From Streptomyces sp. CB01373 (GTDB taxonomy: Bacteria; Actinomycetota; Actinomycetes; Streptomycetales; Streptomycetaceae): a DNA stretch of 64,000 bases. The notes below the pieces were generated by a model that was not told the origin of the DNA, ran no database searches, and saw nothing but the letters and a program-made list of their open reading frames with translations. The stretch lies in assembly GCF_002803075.1 (NCBI RefSeq), contig NZ_NNBK01000015.1, forward strand, positions 124,001-188,000, read 5' to 3'. The position numbers and the translations under genes were made by a program. How positions within the stretch are numbered: the first letter of the stretch is position 1; each line of letters begins with the position of its first letter. Below, in pieces: positions 8,299 through 16,717 of this stretch.

Positions 8299-9321
8299 CT
8301 ACGCGTCCCAGAGTTCTCCCAGGGCGAGCAGGTCGGCCCGGTACTCGATCCGGTCCGCCCACGGGGCGGGCCAGGCGTCCGTGCCCAGCCAGGCGCCCGC
8401 GAAGGCGCCGGTGAGGCAGGCGATGGAATCCGAGTCGCCGGAGGAACAGGCGGCTCGGCGCAGGGCGGTGACCGGTTCGTCGGGGAAGAGCAGAAAGCAC
8501 AGCAGGCCGGTGGCGAAGGCCTCCTCGGCGACCCAGCCCACACCCGTGGCCAGGCACGGGTCGGTTTCCGGGGAGACGGTGCGCACGGCCTCCCGGAGCC
8601 GTCCGAGTATCTCCAGGCACTCGTCCCAGCCGCGCGCGATGAAGTGCTCGGGGGTCGGGTCCTGGGAGCGGGTCCACAGGTCTCCGAGCCAGGTGTGGTG
8701 GTAGCGGGTGCGGTTGTCTTCGGCGTACGACCGCAGCCGGCCGACGAGTCCCGCGGGGTCGGTGCCCTGAGCAAGCAGGCGTACCGCGTGCGCGGTGAGG
8801 TCCGAGGCCGCCAGGGCCGTCGGGTGACCATGGGTGAGCGCGGACTGCAACTGGGCGGCACCGGCGCGCTGTTCGTCGCTGAGCCCGGGGGCGAGCCCGA
8901 TGGGGGCCACGCGCATGTTGGCGCCGCATCCCTTCGAGCCGATCTGGCTGGCCTCCTGCCAGACCCGTCCCTCCGCCTTCAGCAGAGCGCAGGCGGTCAG
9001 GCAGGTTCTGCCCGGGGCCCGGTTGTTCTCCGGCGACTGGTACCAGTCGACGAACTCCTCGCGCAGCGGCCGCTCCAGCCGCTTCGGGGTGAGCAGGCCC
9101 CGTTCCATGGCGGTTCTGAGCCCGCGGCCGAGGGCGAGGGTCATCTGCGTGTCATCGGAGACGATCGCGCGCTTCGGCAGTTCCATTTCCCGCCATGGGC
9201 CGCACTTGGCGAGAATCGAGGGCACGTCGTTGAACTCGGTCGGAAAACCGAGAGCGTCGCCGAGGGCAAGCCCGATCAATGCTCCGGTCGCGGCGCGCTT
9301 GCCCACCGTATTCGCGGTCAT
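8299..9321 (-). CDS. ADP-ribosylglycohydrolase (DraG/ARH family)
   Basis: A 340-aa protein starting MTANTVGKRAATGALIGLAL; GGAAGGGG lies just upstream of this ATG (9321-9319), while the longer open frame upstream reads through non-coding sequence. Family signatures: GALIGLALGDALGFPTEF (residues about 13-30), the metal-binding SDDTQM (about 54-59, where the family has SDDT) and the C-terminal DSDSIACLTGAFAGAWLG with the paired metal-ligand Asp residues. Members hydrolyse ADP-ribose from proteins, nucleic acids or small molecules using Mg2+/Mn2+. No ADP-ribosyltransferase is adjacent, so the substrate is open. The 5' leader carries a striking inverted repeat that covers the ribosome binding site. 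Confidence 0.9.
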   Translation of the reverse strand: MTANTVGKRAATGALIGLALGDALGFPTEFNDVPSILAKCGPWREMELPKRAIVSDDTQMTLALGRGLRTAMERGLLTPKRLERPLREEFVDWYQSPENNRAPGRTCLTACALLKAEGRVWQEASQIGSKGCGANMRVAPIGLAPGLSDEQRAGAAQLQSALTHGHPTALAASDLTAHAVRLLAQGTDPAGLVGRLRSYAEDNRTRYHHTWLGDLWTRSQDPTPEHFIARGWDECLEILGRLREAVRTVSPETDPCLATGVGWVAEEAFATGLLCFLLFPDEPVTALRRAACSSGDSDSIACLTGAFAGAWLGTDAWPAPWADRIEYRADLLALGELWDA

Positions 9322-9376
9322 GAAGCCCCTTCCCTCGCTTATCGTCAAGAAGACCATAAGTGAGGTGAGGGGCTTC
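9322..9376 (-). promoter_or_regulatory. Symmetric inverted repeat sequestering the RBS of the ADP-ribosylglycohydrolase gene
   Basis: Arm GAAGCCCC (9322-9329) pairs with GGGGCTTC (9369-9376); CCTC (9333-9336) with GAGG (9362-9365); TTAT (9339-9342) with ATAA (9356-9359). The spacers between paired segments are equal on both sides (3 and 2 nt) around a 13-nt loop. In the minus-strand transcript the proximal arm is GGGGCTTC, directly before the AUG, and contains the Shine-Dalgarno sequence. The fold could therefore gate translation, or the dyad could be a DNA operator. Confidence 0.55.
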
Positions 9377-9628
9377 TTACAAGCTCGCCCGCCGGGCCAC
9401 ATCGTTGCCACCGGCCAACAGCTGCCAGACCCGCCTCGTGAGAACCGCTCGGCGTGATCCGCGACTTGGGCGCCGCGATTGCCTCGAGCGCTACGGATCC
9501 GGCGGCCGGAGTCCGTCACCTCGGGGAGCTCCCTTGTGCGCATCTCCTGCGGGGGGACAACGGTTCGCCCGCGGGGTCCGTATGTGACGTAAAGTCAGGC
9601 TTCCTTCGCACCGGAAGGTGGTCCGTCC

Positions 9629-10387
9629 ATGCCTGTGCCGAGCCTGCTCGCGGTTTTCGCCCACCCGGACGACGAGTCGTTGTCGGCAGGCGGGGTGCTC
9701 GCGCGTCACGCGTCCGCGGGCGCGCGGACCGCGGTCGTCACCGCGACCTGGGGCGCAGGCACCCCGCGGGCCAGGGAGTTGGCCGAGGCGCTCCGGATCC
9801 TCGGCGCCGGCAGCCCGCGCATGCTCGGCTTCGCCGATGCGCGTGTACCGCGGTCGGCCCCGGGCTGCCCGCGGTTCCGCGATGCGCCGCTGGACGAGGC
9901 GGTGCGGGGGCTGGTGGCGCACATCCGTGAGTTCCGCCCGGACATCATGGTCACTCATGACGCGTACGGCGGTCTGCCCGGCCACCCGGATCACGTCCAC
10001 ACCCACCGGGTGACCGTGCTCGCCGCCCAAGCGGCCGGACTGGAGCAGTTCTACCCGGACACCGGTACCCCCTGGCAACCGCGTGCCCTGTACCTGGCCA
10101 CGCACCCGCACTCGGCCGTGCCGGCACTGAGAGACGTGATCGGCGCGCGCAAGGCGAGGTTCAGCGTTCCGGACGAACACGTCACCGCGACTGTCGATGT
10201 CGGCCCTTGGATGGAGCAGAAGATCGCCGCGGTGCTGGCCCACCGCTCCGAGGTGGAGAGGGGAGCCCTACCGGGTGTGATCGCCGGCCTTTCGCCGGAT
10301 GAACGGAAGCGCCTCTTCGCCACCGAGTGGTACATCCGCCATGTCCCGGTTGCGGCAGCGCCGCGTCAGACGGAACTGACCACCTGA
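9629..10387 (+). CDS. PIG-L / LmbE-family deacetylase
   Basis: A 252-aa protein starting MPVPSLLAVFAHPDDESLSA. The zinc-site motif AHPDDE (residues about 11-16) and the second histidine motif HPDHVHTH (about 117-124) define the GlcNAc-PI de-N-acetylase/LmbE fold. Relatives in actinobacteria include mycothiol enzymes MshB and Mca and antibiotic-pathway deacetylases, which remove acetyl groups from N-acetylglucosamine-type substrates. Without other mycothiol genes nearby this is probably a paralogue acting on another amide, perhaps in detoxification or natural-product maturation. It is monocistronic. Start chosen from the conserved N-terminal strand and position of the motif. Confidence 0.85.
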   Translation: MPVPSLLAVFAHPDDESLSAGGVLARHASAGARTAVVTATWGAGTPRARELAEALRILGAGSPRMLGFADARVPRSAPGCPRFRDAPLDEAVRGLVAHIREFRPDIMVTHDAYGGLPGHPDHVHTHRVTVLAAQAAGLEQFYPDTGTPWQPRALYLATHPHSAVPALRDVIGARKARFSVPDEHVTATVDVGPWMEQKIAAVLAHRSEVERGALPGVIAGLSPDERKRLFATEWYIRHVPVAAAPRQTELTT

Positions 10388-10587
10388 CACACGGCCCCCT
10401 CGCGAGGACGACGGCGGGCATCGCCTCCCGACTCGGGCGCCGGCATGCCGCTGTCGGTCGGCTGGAGCTGGAGGGTCCGCAGTGGTCCTCCCAACCCGCT
10501 TGGCAGAACCGGGCCTCGCTGATCACTGTGTCGCCAGCCGACCGAAAGCTGTGGTGAGCGGGTGGCGTTGGGGGCAGGATGGTCGTC

Positions 10588-11406
10588 ATGACGGTTGACG
10601 GCTCCTCCATCGACTCCAGCAAGCCCAGCATCGCCCGCGTCTACGACTACCTGCTCGGCGGCAAGGACAACTACGCCGTGGACCGGGAGATCGGCGACGT
10701 GTTCAAACGTGACCTTCCCGGGTCGGTGGCCATCGCCTTCGCCAACCGTGCGGCCCTGACCCGGGCGGTCGAGGAGATCGTCACGACCACCGCGGTACGG
10801 CAGTTCATCGACCTGGGCAGTGGTCTTCCGACCGCCGACAACGTCCACCAGGTCGCGCAGCGCCATGCTCCGGAGTCCCGGGTCGTGTATGTCGACACCG
10901 ACCCCCAAGTGCTGGTCCACGGGCGGGCGTTGCTGGAGGAGAACGAGCGGACCCGGGTCGTCCCGGTCGACGTACGGAACCCGGAGGCCATCCGTACCCA
11001 CCCGGACACCCTGGAGCTGATCGACTTCGATCGCCCCGTCGCCGTCATGTTCAGCGCCATCCTCCACCACGTCAACGACGAGGAGGACCCGGCTGGAATC
11101 GTCCGCTACTGGCGGGACCAGGTGCCCTCGGGAAGCTACTTCTTCGTCAGCCATTTCCGTTCCGGCAACAACCCGGAGACGGCGGAGGCCGAGAAGGTCC
11201 TCCAGCAGACCTTCGGGCGCGGCCGGTGGCGCACCGACGAGGAGATCGAAACCCTGCTGGACGGCCTGGAGATCCTCGAACCCGGGATCGTTCCCGCTCC
11301 CCTGTGGCGTCCCGGCACGGTGGAGGGCCCGTGGAGCGGCACCGGCGAACGGGAACTCACTGTCTGGGAACGTCTCATCGCCGCCGGGCTGGCCCGCAAG
11401 GCCTAG
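10588..11406 (+). CDS. DUF574 (SAM-dependent) methyltransferase-like protein
   Basis: A 272-aa protein starting MTVDGSSIDSSKPSIARVYD; the ATG at 10588 was preferred because an AGGA box lies 9 bp upstream and most family members begin here (an ATG at 10579 is in frame). The sequence ARVYDYLLGGKDNYAVDREI (residues about 16-35) is the hallmark of the DUF574/Methyltransf_19 family, which is greatly expanded in Streptomyces. A SAM-binding Rossmann core follows, with FIDLGSGLPTADNVHQ (about 74-89) and VVYVDTDPQVL. Biochemical roles are mostly unknown. Its TAG stop codon coincides with the TA target of the MITE-like element immediately downstream. Confidence 0.85.
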   Translation: MTVDGSSIDSSKPSIARVYDYLLGGKDNYAVDREIGDVFKRDLPGSVAIAFANRAALTRAVEEIVTTTAVRQFIDLGSGLPTADNVHQVAQRHAPESRVVYVDTDPQVLVHGRALLEENERTRVVPVDVRNPEAIRTHPDTLELIDFDRPVAVMFSAILHHVNDEEDPAGIVRYWRDQVPSGSYFFVSHFRSGNNPETAEAEKVLQQTFGRGRWRTDEEIETLLDGLEILEPGIVPAPLWRPGTVEGPWSGTGERELTVWERLIAAGLARKA

Positions 11407-11628
11407 GGTCTTTCGTTTGGATCAGGCCGGATCAGGGAGCGGGGTCTGGTGCTGGGGGCACCTCCCACGCCGTTCAGGCAGTGGGGGAGCGTCGCAAGGC
11501 GGAGGAGGGCGGCAGGGCGGAGCCCTGCCAACCGACGACAACGCGGCTGGGGGTGCCCCCTGCTCGAAGAGCTAGGGGGAGCGGTGCCAGGGCCCGCGAG
11601 CCCGGCATGATCCACACGAGAGGCCCTA
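11404..11628. mobile_element. MITE-like element with 22-bp imperfect terminal inverted repeats
   Basis: The left end (11403-11424, CTAGGGTCTTTCGTTTGGATCA) and the reverse complement of the right end (11608-11629) match at 19 of 22 positions. Both ends carry CTAG, consistent with insertion into a CTAG target and duplication of the central TA, as made by IS630/mariner-type transposases. The interior has no transposase gene but contains two strong hairpins: CTCCCAC/GTGGGGGAG (11462-11489) and CCCCC-GCTC/GAGC-GGGGG (11556-11579). Similar hairpin-rich short repeats recur between genes in Streptomyces genomes. The adjacent DUF574 stop codon would be unchanged if the element were removed. Confidence 0.6.
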
Positions 11629-11710
11629 GCCTCGCTCCCTCGTACGGCTCGGTCCGGGGGGCGTTGTCGCCTCGGAGATGCCCGCCGAACGCCCGTGGCA
11701 AAATCAGCGG

Positions 11711-14700
11711 GTGCAGATCGGGATGCTGGGTCCACTGGAGGTTCGCACGGACGACGGCCTCCTGGTCGACGTACCGGGCGCGCGGTTGCGCGGACTGCTG
11801 GTCGCCCTCGCGCTCAGGCCGGGTCACGTGGTCCCGAAGACATCGCTCATCGACTGGATCTGGGGTGAGCACCCGCCCGCCGACGCGACGAACGCCCTGC
11901 AGCGCCTGGTGTCCCGGCTACGGAAGGCGCTGCCGGGCGGGGTTGTCGAGGGGCAGACGGACGGGTACCGGTTGCCGGTGGAGCCCGACGCCGTCGACGC
12001 AGTGCGGTTCGAACGTCTCGTCGTGGCAGGCCAGGCCCGCGCCGAGGACGTCTCCCGTCGCGTGCCGCTGCTGCGCGAGGCCCTCGAACTGTGGCGTGGT
12101 GCGGCCATGCAGGACGTCGGTCTGCAGGACAGCGCCGCGTTCGACGCCGCGGTCGTCCGGCTCGAGGGGTTGCGCCTGACCGCCACGGAGGAGCGGGTCG
12201 ACGCGGAGGTCGCCGTCGGACGCGGCGCGGAGATGGTCACGGAGCTGACCGACCTGGTGGCCGCGCACCCGGTGCGGGAGCGGCTCGTAGCCGCGCTGAT
12301 GCGTGCGCTGGTCGCGGCCGGTCGCGACAGCGAGGCGCTGCTGGTGTACCAGCGCGCGAGGGAGGCCCTCGCCGACACGCTCGGCGTCGATCCCTCTGCG
12401 GAGCTGTCCGCGTTGCACCTCGCGCTGCTGCGGGGCGAGTTGGGGCAGCGGGAAACGAGTCGCAGGACCAACCTGCGCGCAGAGCTGACCTCTTTCGTCG
12501 GCAGGGACTCCGACGTCGCCGCGGTCCGTGAGCTCATGGCCGGGCACCGGCTCACCACCGTGATCGGGCCGGGCGGCTCGGGAAAGACCCGGCTGGCCAC
12601 GGAGACCGCGCGCACGCTGCTCGGTGAACTGCCGGACGGGGCCTGGCTGGTGGAGCTCGCGGCCATCGGTTCGGACGGCGACGTGGCGCAGTCGGCGCTC
12701 GCCGGGCTGGGTCTGCGCGACGCCCTGCTCGGCGGGGCCCCGGACACGGAGCTGACGGACCGGCTCATCGCCGCGGTCCGCGAGCGCGAGGCGCTGCTGA
12801 TCCTGGACAACTGCGAGCACGTGATCGAGTCGGCGGCGGTGTTCGCCCACCGGGTGCTCGGAGAGTGCCGGCGGCTGCGGATCCTGGCGACGAGCCGGGA
12901 GCCGCTCGGCATCACCGGGGAGGCGCTGTGGCTGGTCGAGCCACTGGCTCTGCCGCGCGAGGACGCGGGCCCGGAGGAGATCGAGTCCTCGCCCGCCGTC
13001 CGGCTGCTGCGGGACCGGGCCGGGGCGGTGCGCCGTGATCCGGCGGCCGACTCCCCCACGTTGGCGACGACGGTACGTGTCTGCCGGGCCCTGGACGGGA
13101 TGCCGCTGGCGATCGAGCTGGCCGCGGCCCGGCTGCGCACCATGTCCATCGACCAGCTGGCCACCCGGCTCGACGACCGGTTCCGCCTGCTGACCAGTGG
13201 CAGCCGTACCGCGTTGCCGCGGCACAAGACGCTGCGGGCGGTGGTCGACTGGAGCTGGGAGCTGCTCACCGAGGCCGAGCGGACGGTCCTGCGGAGGCTC
13301 TCGGTGTTCTCCGGCGGGGCGAGTCTGGAAGCCGCCGAACAGGTCTGCGCGGGCGACGCGGTCGAGCGGGAGCAGGTGCTCGATCTGCTCACCGCACTGA
13401 CCGAGAAGTCGCTGCTGGTCACCGAGGACGACAGCGCGCCGCGCTACCGCATGCTCGGCACGATCAAGGAGTACGCCGGCCGGCGGCTCGCGGACGCGGG
13501 TGAATCGGACCGGGCGCGTCACGCGCATCTCGCCTGCTTCACCGAACTCGCCGAGGCCGCGGAGCCGCACCTGCGCCGCGCCGAGCAACTGGAGTGGCTC
13601 GCCAGGCTCGGGGCCGAGCACGACAACATCGGTTCCGCGATGCGTGGTGCGCTCGCGGCGGGTGAGGCACAGGCGGCGATGCGGCTGGCGGCGGGCGCCG
13701 GCTGGTACTGGTGGCTCAGCGGTCACAAGGCCGAGGGCCTGGAGCTGATCACCGCGGCCACCAGGACGCCCGGCGAGGTGACCGACGACGTACGGGCCAT
13801 GGTGTACGGACTTGTCGTGCACTTCATGAGCTCCGGGCGGGGCGACGCCCACCAGACGGCGGAGTGGATCCACAAGGCGTACCGGTTCAGCCGGCGCAGT
13901 ACGGGCAGCCATCCGACCCTTGGGTTCGTGGCGGTGCTGGAACGGATGGTGCGCACGCCGGACGCGGTCCTGTCCGCGTTCGAACCGCTGCTCGACGACG
14001 AGGACGCCTGGGTACGCGCGCTGGCCCGGCTGCATCTGGGCAAGATGCGGATCGTGCTCGGACAGGGCGGCCGGGACGCGGACGCGTACCTGGAGACGGC
14101 GCTCGCCGAGTTCCGGGTGCTCGGTGAGCGGTTCGGGATCTCGTTCGCGCTGACGGAGCTGGCGGACCGGATCGCCGCGCGCGGCGAGTTCGCCGCCGCG
14201 TGCGAGCACTACGAGCAGGCGGCCGCGGTCGTCACCGAGGTCGGTGCCACGGAGGACGTCATCCGCATGCGGTCGCGGCAGGCGCAGTTGTACTGGCTGC
14301 TGGGCGACGAGGACGCCTGCGCGGCCGCGATCGCCGAGGCGCAGCGGTGCGCGGAGCGGGTCACCTGGCCCGACGCGCTGGCCGAGTTGGCCCTCGCCAA
14401 GGCGGAACTCGCCCGGTGGGGCGGCGATGCGGAAGAGGCGCGCAGGCAACTCGGTGCCGCGACGGCGATACTGGGCGACGAGGCGGAGCGGGCGCACATC
14501 CGCGCGGTGAGGCACGACCTGCTCGGCTACCTCGCCGTCGATCTCCGCGAGGCGCGGGCGCATCGCGCGGCGGCCTGCGAGGCGGCGGCCGAGACGGGGC
14601 ACGCGCCGTTGGTCGCGGGAGTGCTCGTCGGGGTCGCGGACCTGGCGCTGCGCCGTGACGAGCACGAGCAGGCGGCGCGGCTGCTCGCGGCGAGCGCGGG

Positions 14701-14854
14701 CGTGCGCGGTCTGCCGGACCGCTCCCACCCGGACGTGGCCCGGATCGAGCGGAGCGCGCGGAGCCGACTCGGCGACGAGAAGTTCGCCGAGGCGGCCCGC
14801 GAGGGGACACGGACCGGCTGGTCTCAGCTGGTCGAGGTCACGCTCGCTTCCTGA
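11711..14854 (+). CDS. SARP/AfsR-like BTAD regulator with NB-ARC ATPase and TPR-like C-terminus
   Basis: A 1,047-aa regulator. The GTG at 11711 is preferred because the conserved beta-strand VQIGMLGPLEVRTDDG starts there; an ATG at 11678 is also in frame. Domains in order: an OmpR-type winged-helix DNA-binding domain (about 1-90), a BTAD bacterial transcriptional activation domain (about 95-240), an NB-ARC/AAA NTPase with Walker A GPGGSGKTRLA (about 285-295) and Walker B LLILDNCEHV, and a long helical, TPR-like repeat region to the end. Large SARPs switch on antibiotic clusters in response to nucleotide binding or phosphorylation. Here the nearest candidates are the convergent ABC exporter, which it overlaps by 17 bp at the 3' ends, and the downstream biosynthetic loci. 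It was probably separated from its old upstream neighbour by the MITE insertion. Confidence 0.85.
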   Translation: MQIGMLGPLEVRTDDGLLVDVPGARLRGLLVALALRPGHVVPKTSLIDWIWGEHPPADATNALQRLVSRLRKALPGGVVEGQTDGYRLPVEPDAVDAVRFERLVVAGQARAEDVSRRVPLLREALELWRGAAMQDVGLQDSAAFDAAVVRLEGLRLTATEERVDAEVAVGRGAEMVTELTDLVAAHPVRERLVAALMRALVAAGRDSEALLVYQRAREALADTLGVDPSAELSALHLALLRGELGQRETSRRTNLRAELTSFVGRDSDVAAVRELMAGHRLTTVIGPGGSGKTRLATETARTLLGELPDGAWLVELAAIGSDGDVAQSALAGLGLRDALLGGAPDTELTDRLIAAVREREALLILDNCEHVIESAAVFAHRVLGECRRLRILATSREPLGITGEALWLVEPLALPREDAGPEEIESSPAVRLLRDRAGAVRRDPAADSPTLATTVRVCRALDGMPLAIELAAARLRTMSIDQLATRLDDRFRLLTSGSRTALPRHKTLRAVVDWSWELLTEAERTVLRRLSVFSGGASLEAAEQVCAGDAVEREQVLDLLTALTEKSLLVTEDDSAPRYRMLGTIKEYAGRRLADAGESDRARHAHLACFTELAEAAEPHLRRAEQLEWLARLGAEHDNIGSAMRGALAAGEAQAAMRLAAGAGWYWWLSGHKAEGLELITAATRTPGEVTDDVRAMVYGLVVHFMSSGRGDAHQTAEWIHKAYRFSRRSTGSHPTLGFVAVLERMVRTPDAVLSAFEPLLDDEDAWVRALARLHLGKMRIVLGQGGRDADAYLETALAEFRVLGERFGISFALTELADRIAARGEFAAACEHYEQAAAVVTEVGATEDVIRMRSRQAQLYWLLGDEDACAAAIAEAQRCAERVTWPDALAELALAKAELARWGGDAEEARRQLGAATAILGDEAERAHIRAVRHDLLGYLAVDLREARAHRAAACEAAAETGHAPLVAGVLVGVADLALRRDEHEQAARLLAASAGVRGLPDRSHPDVARIERSARSRLGDEKFAEAAREGTRTGWSQLVEVTLAS

Positions 14855-15599
14855 ACGCGGAGACCGCCCACACGTATCCGAGGAGGCCGAGCCCGACGCA
14901 CCAAGCGAGGGCCGCGAACGCGTCGCCGCTCGACGGGTTGCCCGTCAGCAGTCCGCGCAGCGTCTCGATGATCGGGGTGAAGGGCTGGTACTCCGCGAAC
15001 TGCCGCACGCCGGTCCCCATCGTGTCGGCGGGCACGAACGCGCTGCTCAGGAACGGCAGCATGATCAGCGGTACGGTGGCCAGGCCCGCCGACTCCGCGG
15101 TCTTCGCGCCCAGGCCCATGGCGACCGTGAGCCAGCTGGTCGCGAAGGCGAGCAGCACCATGATGCCGATCGCGGCCAGCCACTGGAGGAAGCTCGCGTG
15201 CGGGCGGAAACCCATCGCGAAGCCGACGCCGATGATGGCCGCGTCGGCGATCAGGCTGCGCACCGTCGTGGAGACGACATGTCCGGCCAGCACGGCGCCG
15301 TGAGAGACGTCCATGGCCTTGAACCGGTTGATGATGCCCTTCGTCATGTCGCCGTTCACGGCCGCCGCGGTCGGCCCCAGCCCGTAGGTGATGGCCATCA
15401 CGAGCAGGCCCGGCACCGCGTAGTCGACGTATTTCCCCTCGACTTTGAAGGCGCCGCCGAAGACGTAGACGAACATGAGCATCATCACGATGGGAAACAG
15501 GACTGCCTGGAACACCGTGACCGGATTGCGGGCGGTGTGCTTGAAGTTGCGGCGCAGCATGATGGCCGCGTCGCCGAACGCCGTGGGAACAGTGCTCAT
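14838..15599 (-). CDS. ABC-2 type permease, DrrB-like
   Basis: A 253-aa integral membrane protein with six predicted spans, starting MSTVPTAFGDAAIMLRRNFK. The pattern ARNPVTVFQAVLFPIVMMLMF near the N-terminus, the amphipathic RFKAMDVSHGAVLAGH segment, and the loop AEYQPFTPIIETLRGLL (residues about 212-228) are typical of daunorubicin-resistance DrrB-type ABC-2 permeases. With the overlapping ATPase gene (stop/start ATGA at 15596-15599) it forms a two-gene exporter for a drug or lipid-like molecule. It converges with the SARP gene, and the 3' ends overlap by 17 bp. Confidence 0.9.
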   Translation of the reverse strand: MSTVPTAFGDAAIMLRRNFKHTARNPVTVFQAVLFPIVMMLMFVYVFGGAFKVEGKYVDYAVPGLLVMAITYGLGPTAAAVNGDMTKGIINRFKAMDVSHGAVLAGHVVSTTVRSLIADAAIIGVGFAMGFRPHASFLQWLAAIGIMVLLAFATSWLTVAMGLGAKTAESAGLATVPLIMLPFLSSAFVPADTMGTGVRQFAEYQPFTPIIETLRGLLTGNPSSGDAFAALAWCVGLGLLGYVWAVSAFRKRA

Positions 15600-16570
15600 T
15601 TCGCGATCGCCTCCGCGCTCGTGCTCGTGTGGGTGCTCGTGTCGGTGCTCGTGCTCGTGCGCCCGGTCAGGGCGAGGAAGACGTCATCGAGGTCCGGCGT
15701 GTGCACGGAGAACTCGGCGGCGTTGATCGTGTGTTCGTCGAGCGTGTCCAGCACGGCCCGCAGCGACTTCGAACCGCCGTCGCTGGGAACGCGCAGGGTC
15801 AGTTCCTGATCGCCCCGTGTGGAGCCGGCCAAAATCCGTGCCGCCGCGTCGAGTTCGTGGAGGCCGGTGAAGCGGAGCCGGACGTGACTGCCGGGGGCCT
15901 GGCGCTTGAGTTCCTCGGGGGTGCCCTGAGCGACCAGGCGGCCCTGGTCGAGCACCGCGATCCGGTCGGCGAGCTGGTCGGCTTCCTCGAGGTACTGGGT
16001 GGTGAGGAAGATGGTCGTTCCGTCGGCCACCAACTCGCGGACGATCCCCCACATCGTGCGCCGGCTGCGCGGGTCGAGACCCGTCGTCGGCTCGTCCAGG
16101 AAGATGATCCGCGGGTTGCCGACCAGCGTCATCGCCAGGTCCAGCTTCCGGCGCATACCGCCGGAGTAGGCCGACGCCGGCTTGTCCGCCGACTCCCCCA
16201 GGTCGAACCGCTCCAGCAGTCCCGCGACCACACGGCCACCCGAGCGCACGCGCTTCAGGTCCGCCATCATCTGAAGGTTCTCCCGGCCCGACAGCAGTTC
16301 GTCCACCGCGGCGAACTGACCGGTCACACCGATGGCCGCGCGCACCTGCTTGCTCGCGGTCACCACGTCGTGCCCGGCGACGCGCACCGTCCCCTCGTCG
16401 GCTCGCATCAACGTCGTGAGGACGTTCACCGTCGTCGTCTTGCCGGCTCCGTTCGGGCCGAGCAGGGAGAACACCGATCCCGCGGCAACCTCGAAGTCGA
16501 TGCCGTCGAGCACGACCTTGTCGCCGTATGCCTTCCGCAGCCCTGAAACTGCGATCGCCGCACTATTCAT
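15596..16570 (-). CDS. ABC transporter ATP-binding protein, DrrA-like
   Basis: A 324-aa cytoplasmic ATPase, start MNSAAIAVSGLRKAYGDKVV. Walker A GPNGAGKTTT (residues about 38-47), Q-loop region GVTGQFAAVDELLSGREN, signature YSGGMRRKL (about 141-149), Walker B IIFLDEPTTGLDPRSR (about 159-174) and the switch histidine region are all intact; GQFAAVDELL and the 100-residue C-terminal accessory domain mark the DrrA/antibiotic-exporter type. The C-terminus ends in a low-complexity Thr/Ser tail (TSTSTDTSTHTSTS) encoded by GTGCTC-type nucleotide repeats, an oddity likely produced by slippage. Translationally coupled to the permease downstream and divergent from the arsR gene across the 20-bp inverted repeat, so this exporter is a likely target of that regulator. 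Confidence 0.92.
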   Translation of the reverse strand: MNSAAIAVSGLRKAYGDKVVLDGIDFEVAAGSVFSLLGPNGAGKTTTVNVLTTLMRADEGTVRVAGHDVVTASKQVRAAIGVTGQFAAVDELLSGRENLQMMADLKRVRSGGRVVAGLLERFDLGESADKPASAYSGGMRRKLDLAMTLVGNPRIIFLDEPTTGLDPRSRRTMWGIVRELVADGTTIFLTTQYLEEADQLADRIAVLDQGRLVAQGTPEELKRQAPGSHVRLRFTGLHELDAAARILAGSTRGDQELTLRVPSDGGSKSLRAVLDTLDEHTINAAEFSVHTPDLDDVFLALTGRTSTSTDTSTHTSTSAEAIAK

Positions 16571-16667
16571 GCCCTCACGGTCCCCGCCGGCCCAGTCACC
16601 CGCCTGTCACGCCCCTGACACGACCACTGACACGGCGTTCCACCGCGCACAGGCACGGTCCCGACCC

Positions 16668-16717
16668 TTTCGAAAGACATGTTTCGAGCGTAGAGTCTCG
16701 AAACATGTCTTTCGAAA
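16668..16717. promoter_or_regulatory. Perfect 20-bp inverted-repeat operator over the arsR-like start
   Basis: TTTCGAAAGACATGTTTCGA (16668-16687) is repeated as its exact reverse complement at 16698-16717 with a 10-bp spacer; centre-to-centre spacing of the arms is 30 bp, about three helical turns. Each arm itself contains TTTCGAAA and ACATGT palindromes. The right arm covers the ArsR start codon (16705). A TAGAGT -10-like hexamer lies in the spacer (16691-16696), which would place transcription start at or near the ATG, a leaderless mRNA. Binding of the ArsR protein would block both arsR and the divergent ABC exporter. Confidence 0.7.

Noticed and set aside
9454..9930. 158-aa plus-strand frame overlapping the PIG-L gene start
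   Set aside because: The C-terminal half is an out-of-frame shadow of the deacetylase; the first part is an intergenic frame without motifs.
11918..14728. 936-aa open frame opposite the SARP gene
   Set aside because: G+C-biased shadow of the SARP coding sequence; low-complexity residues and no domain.
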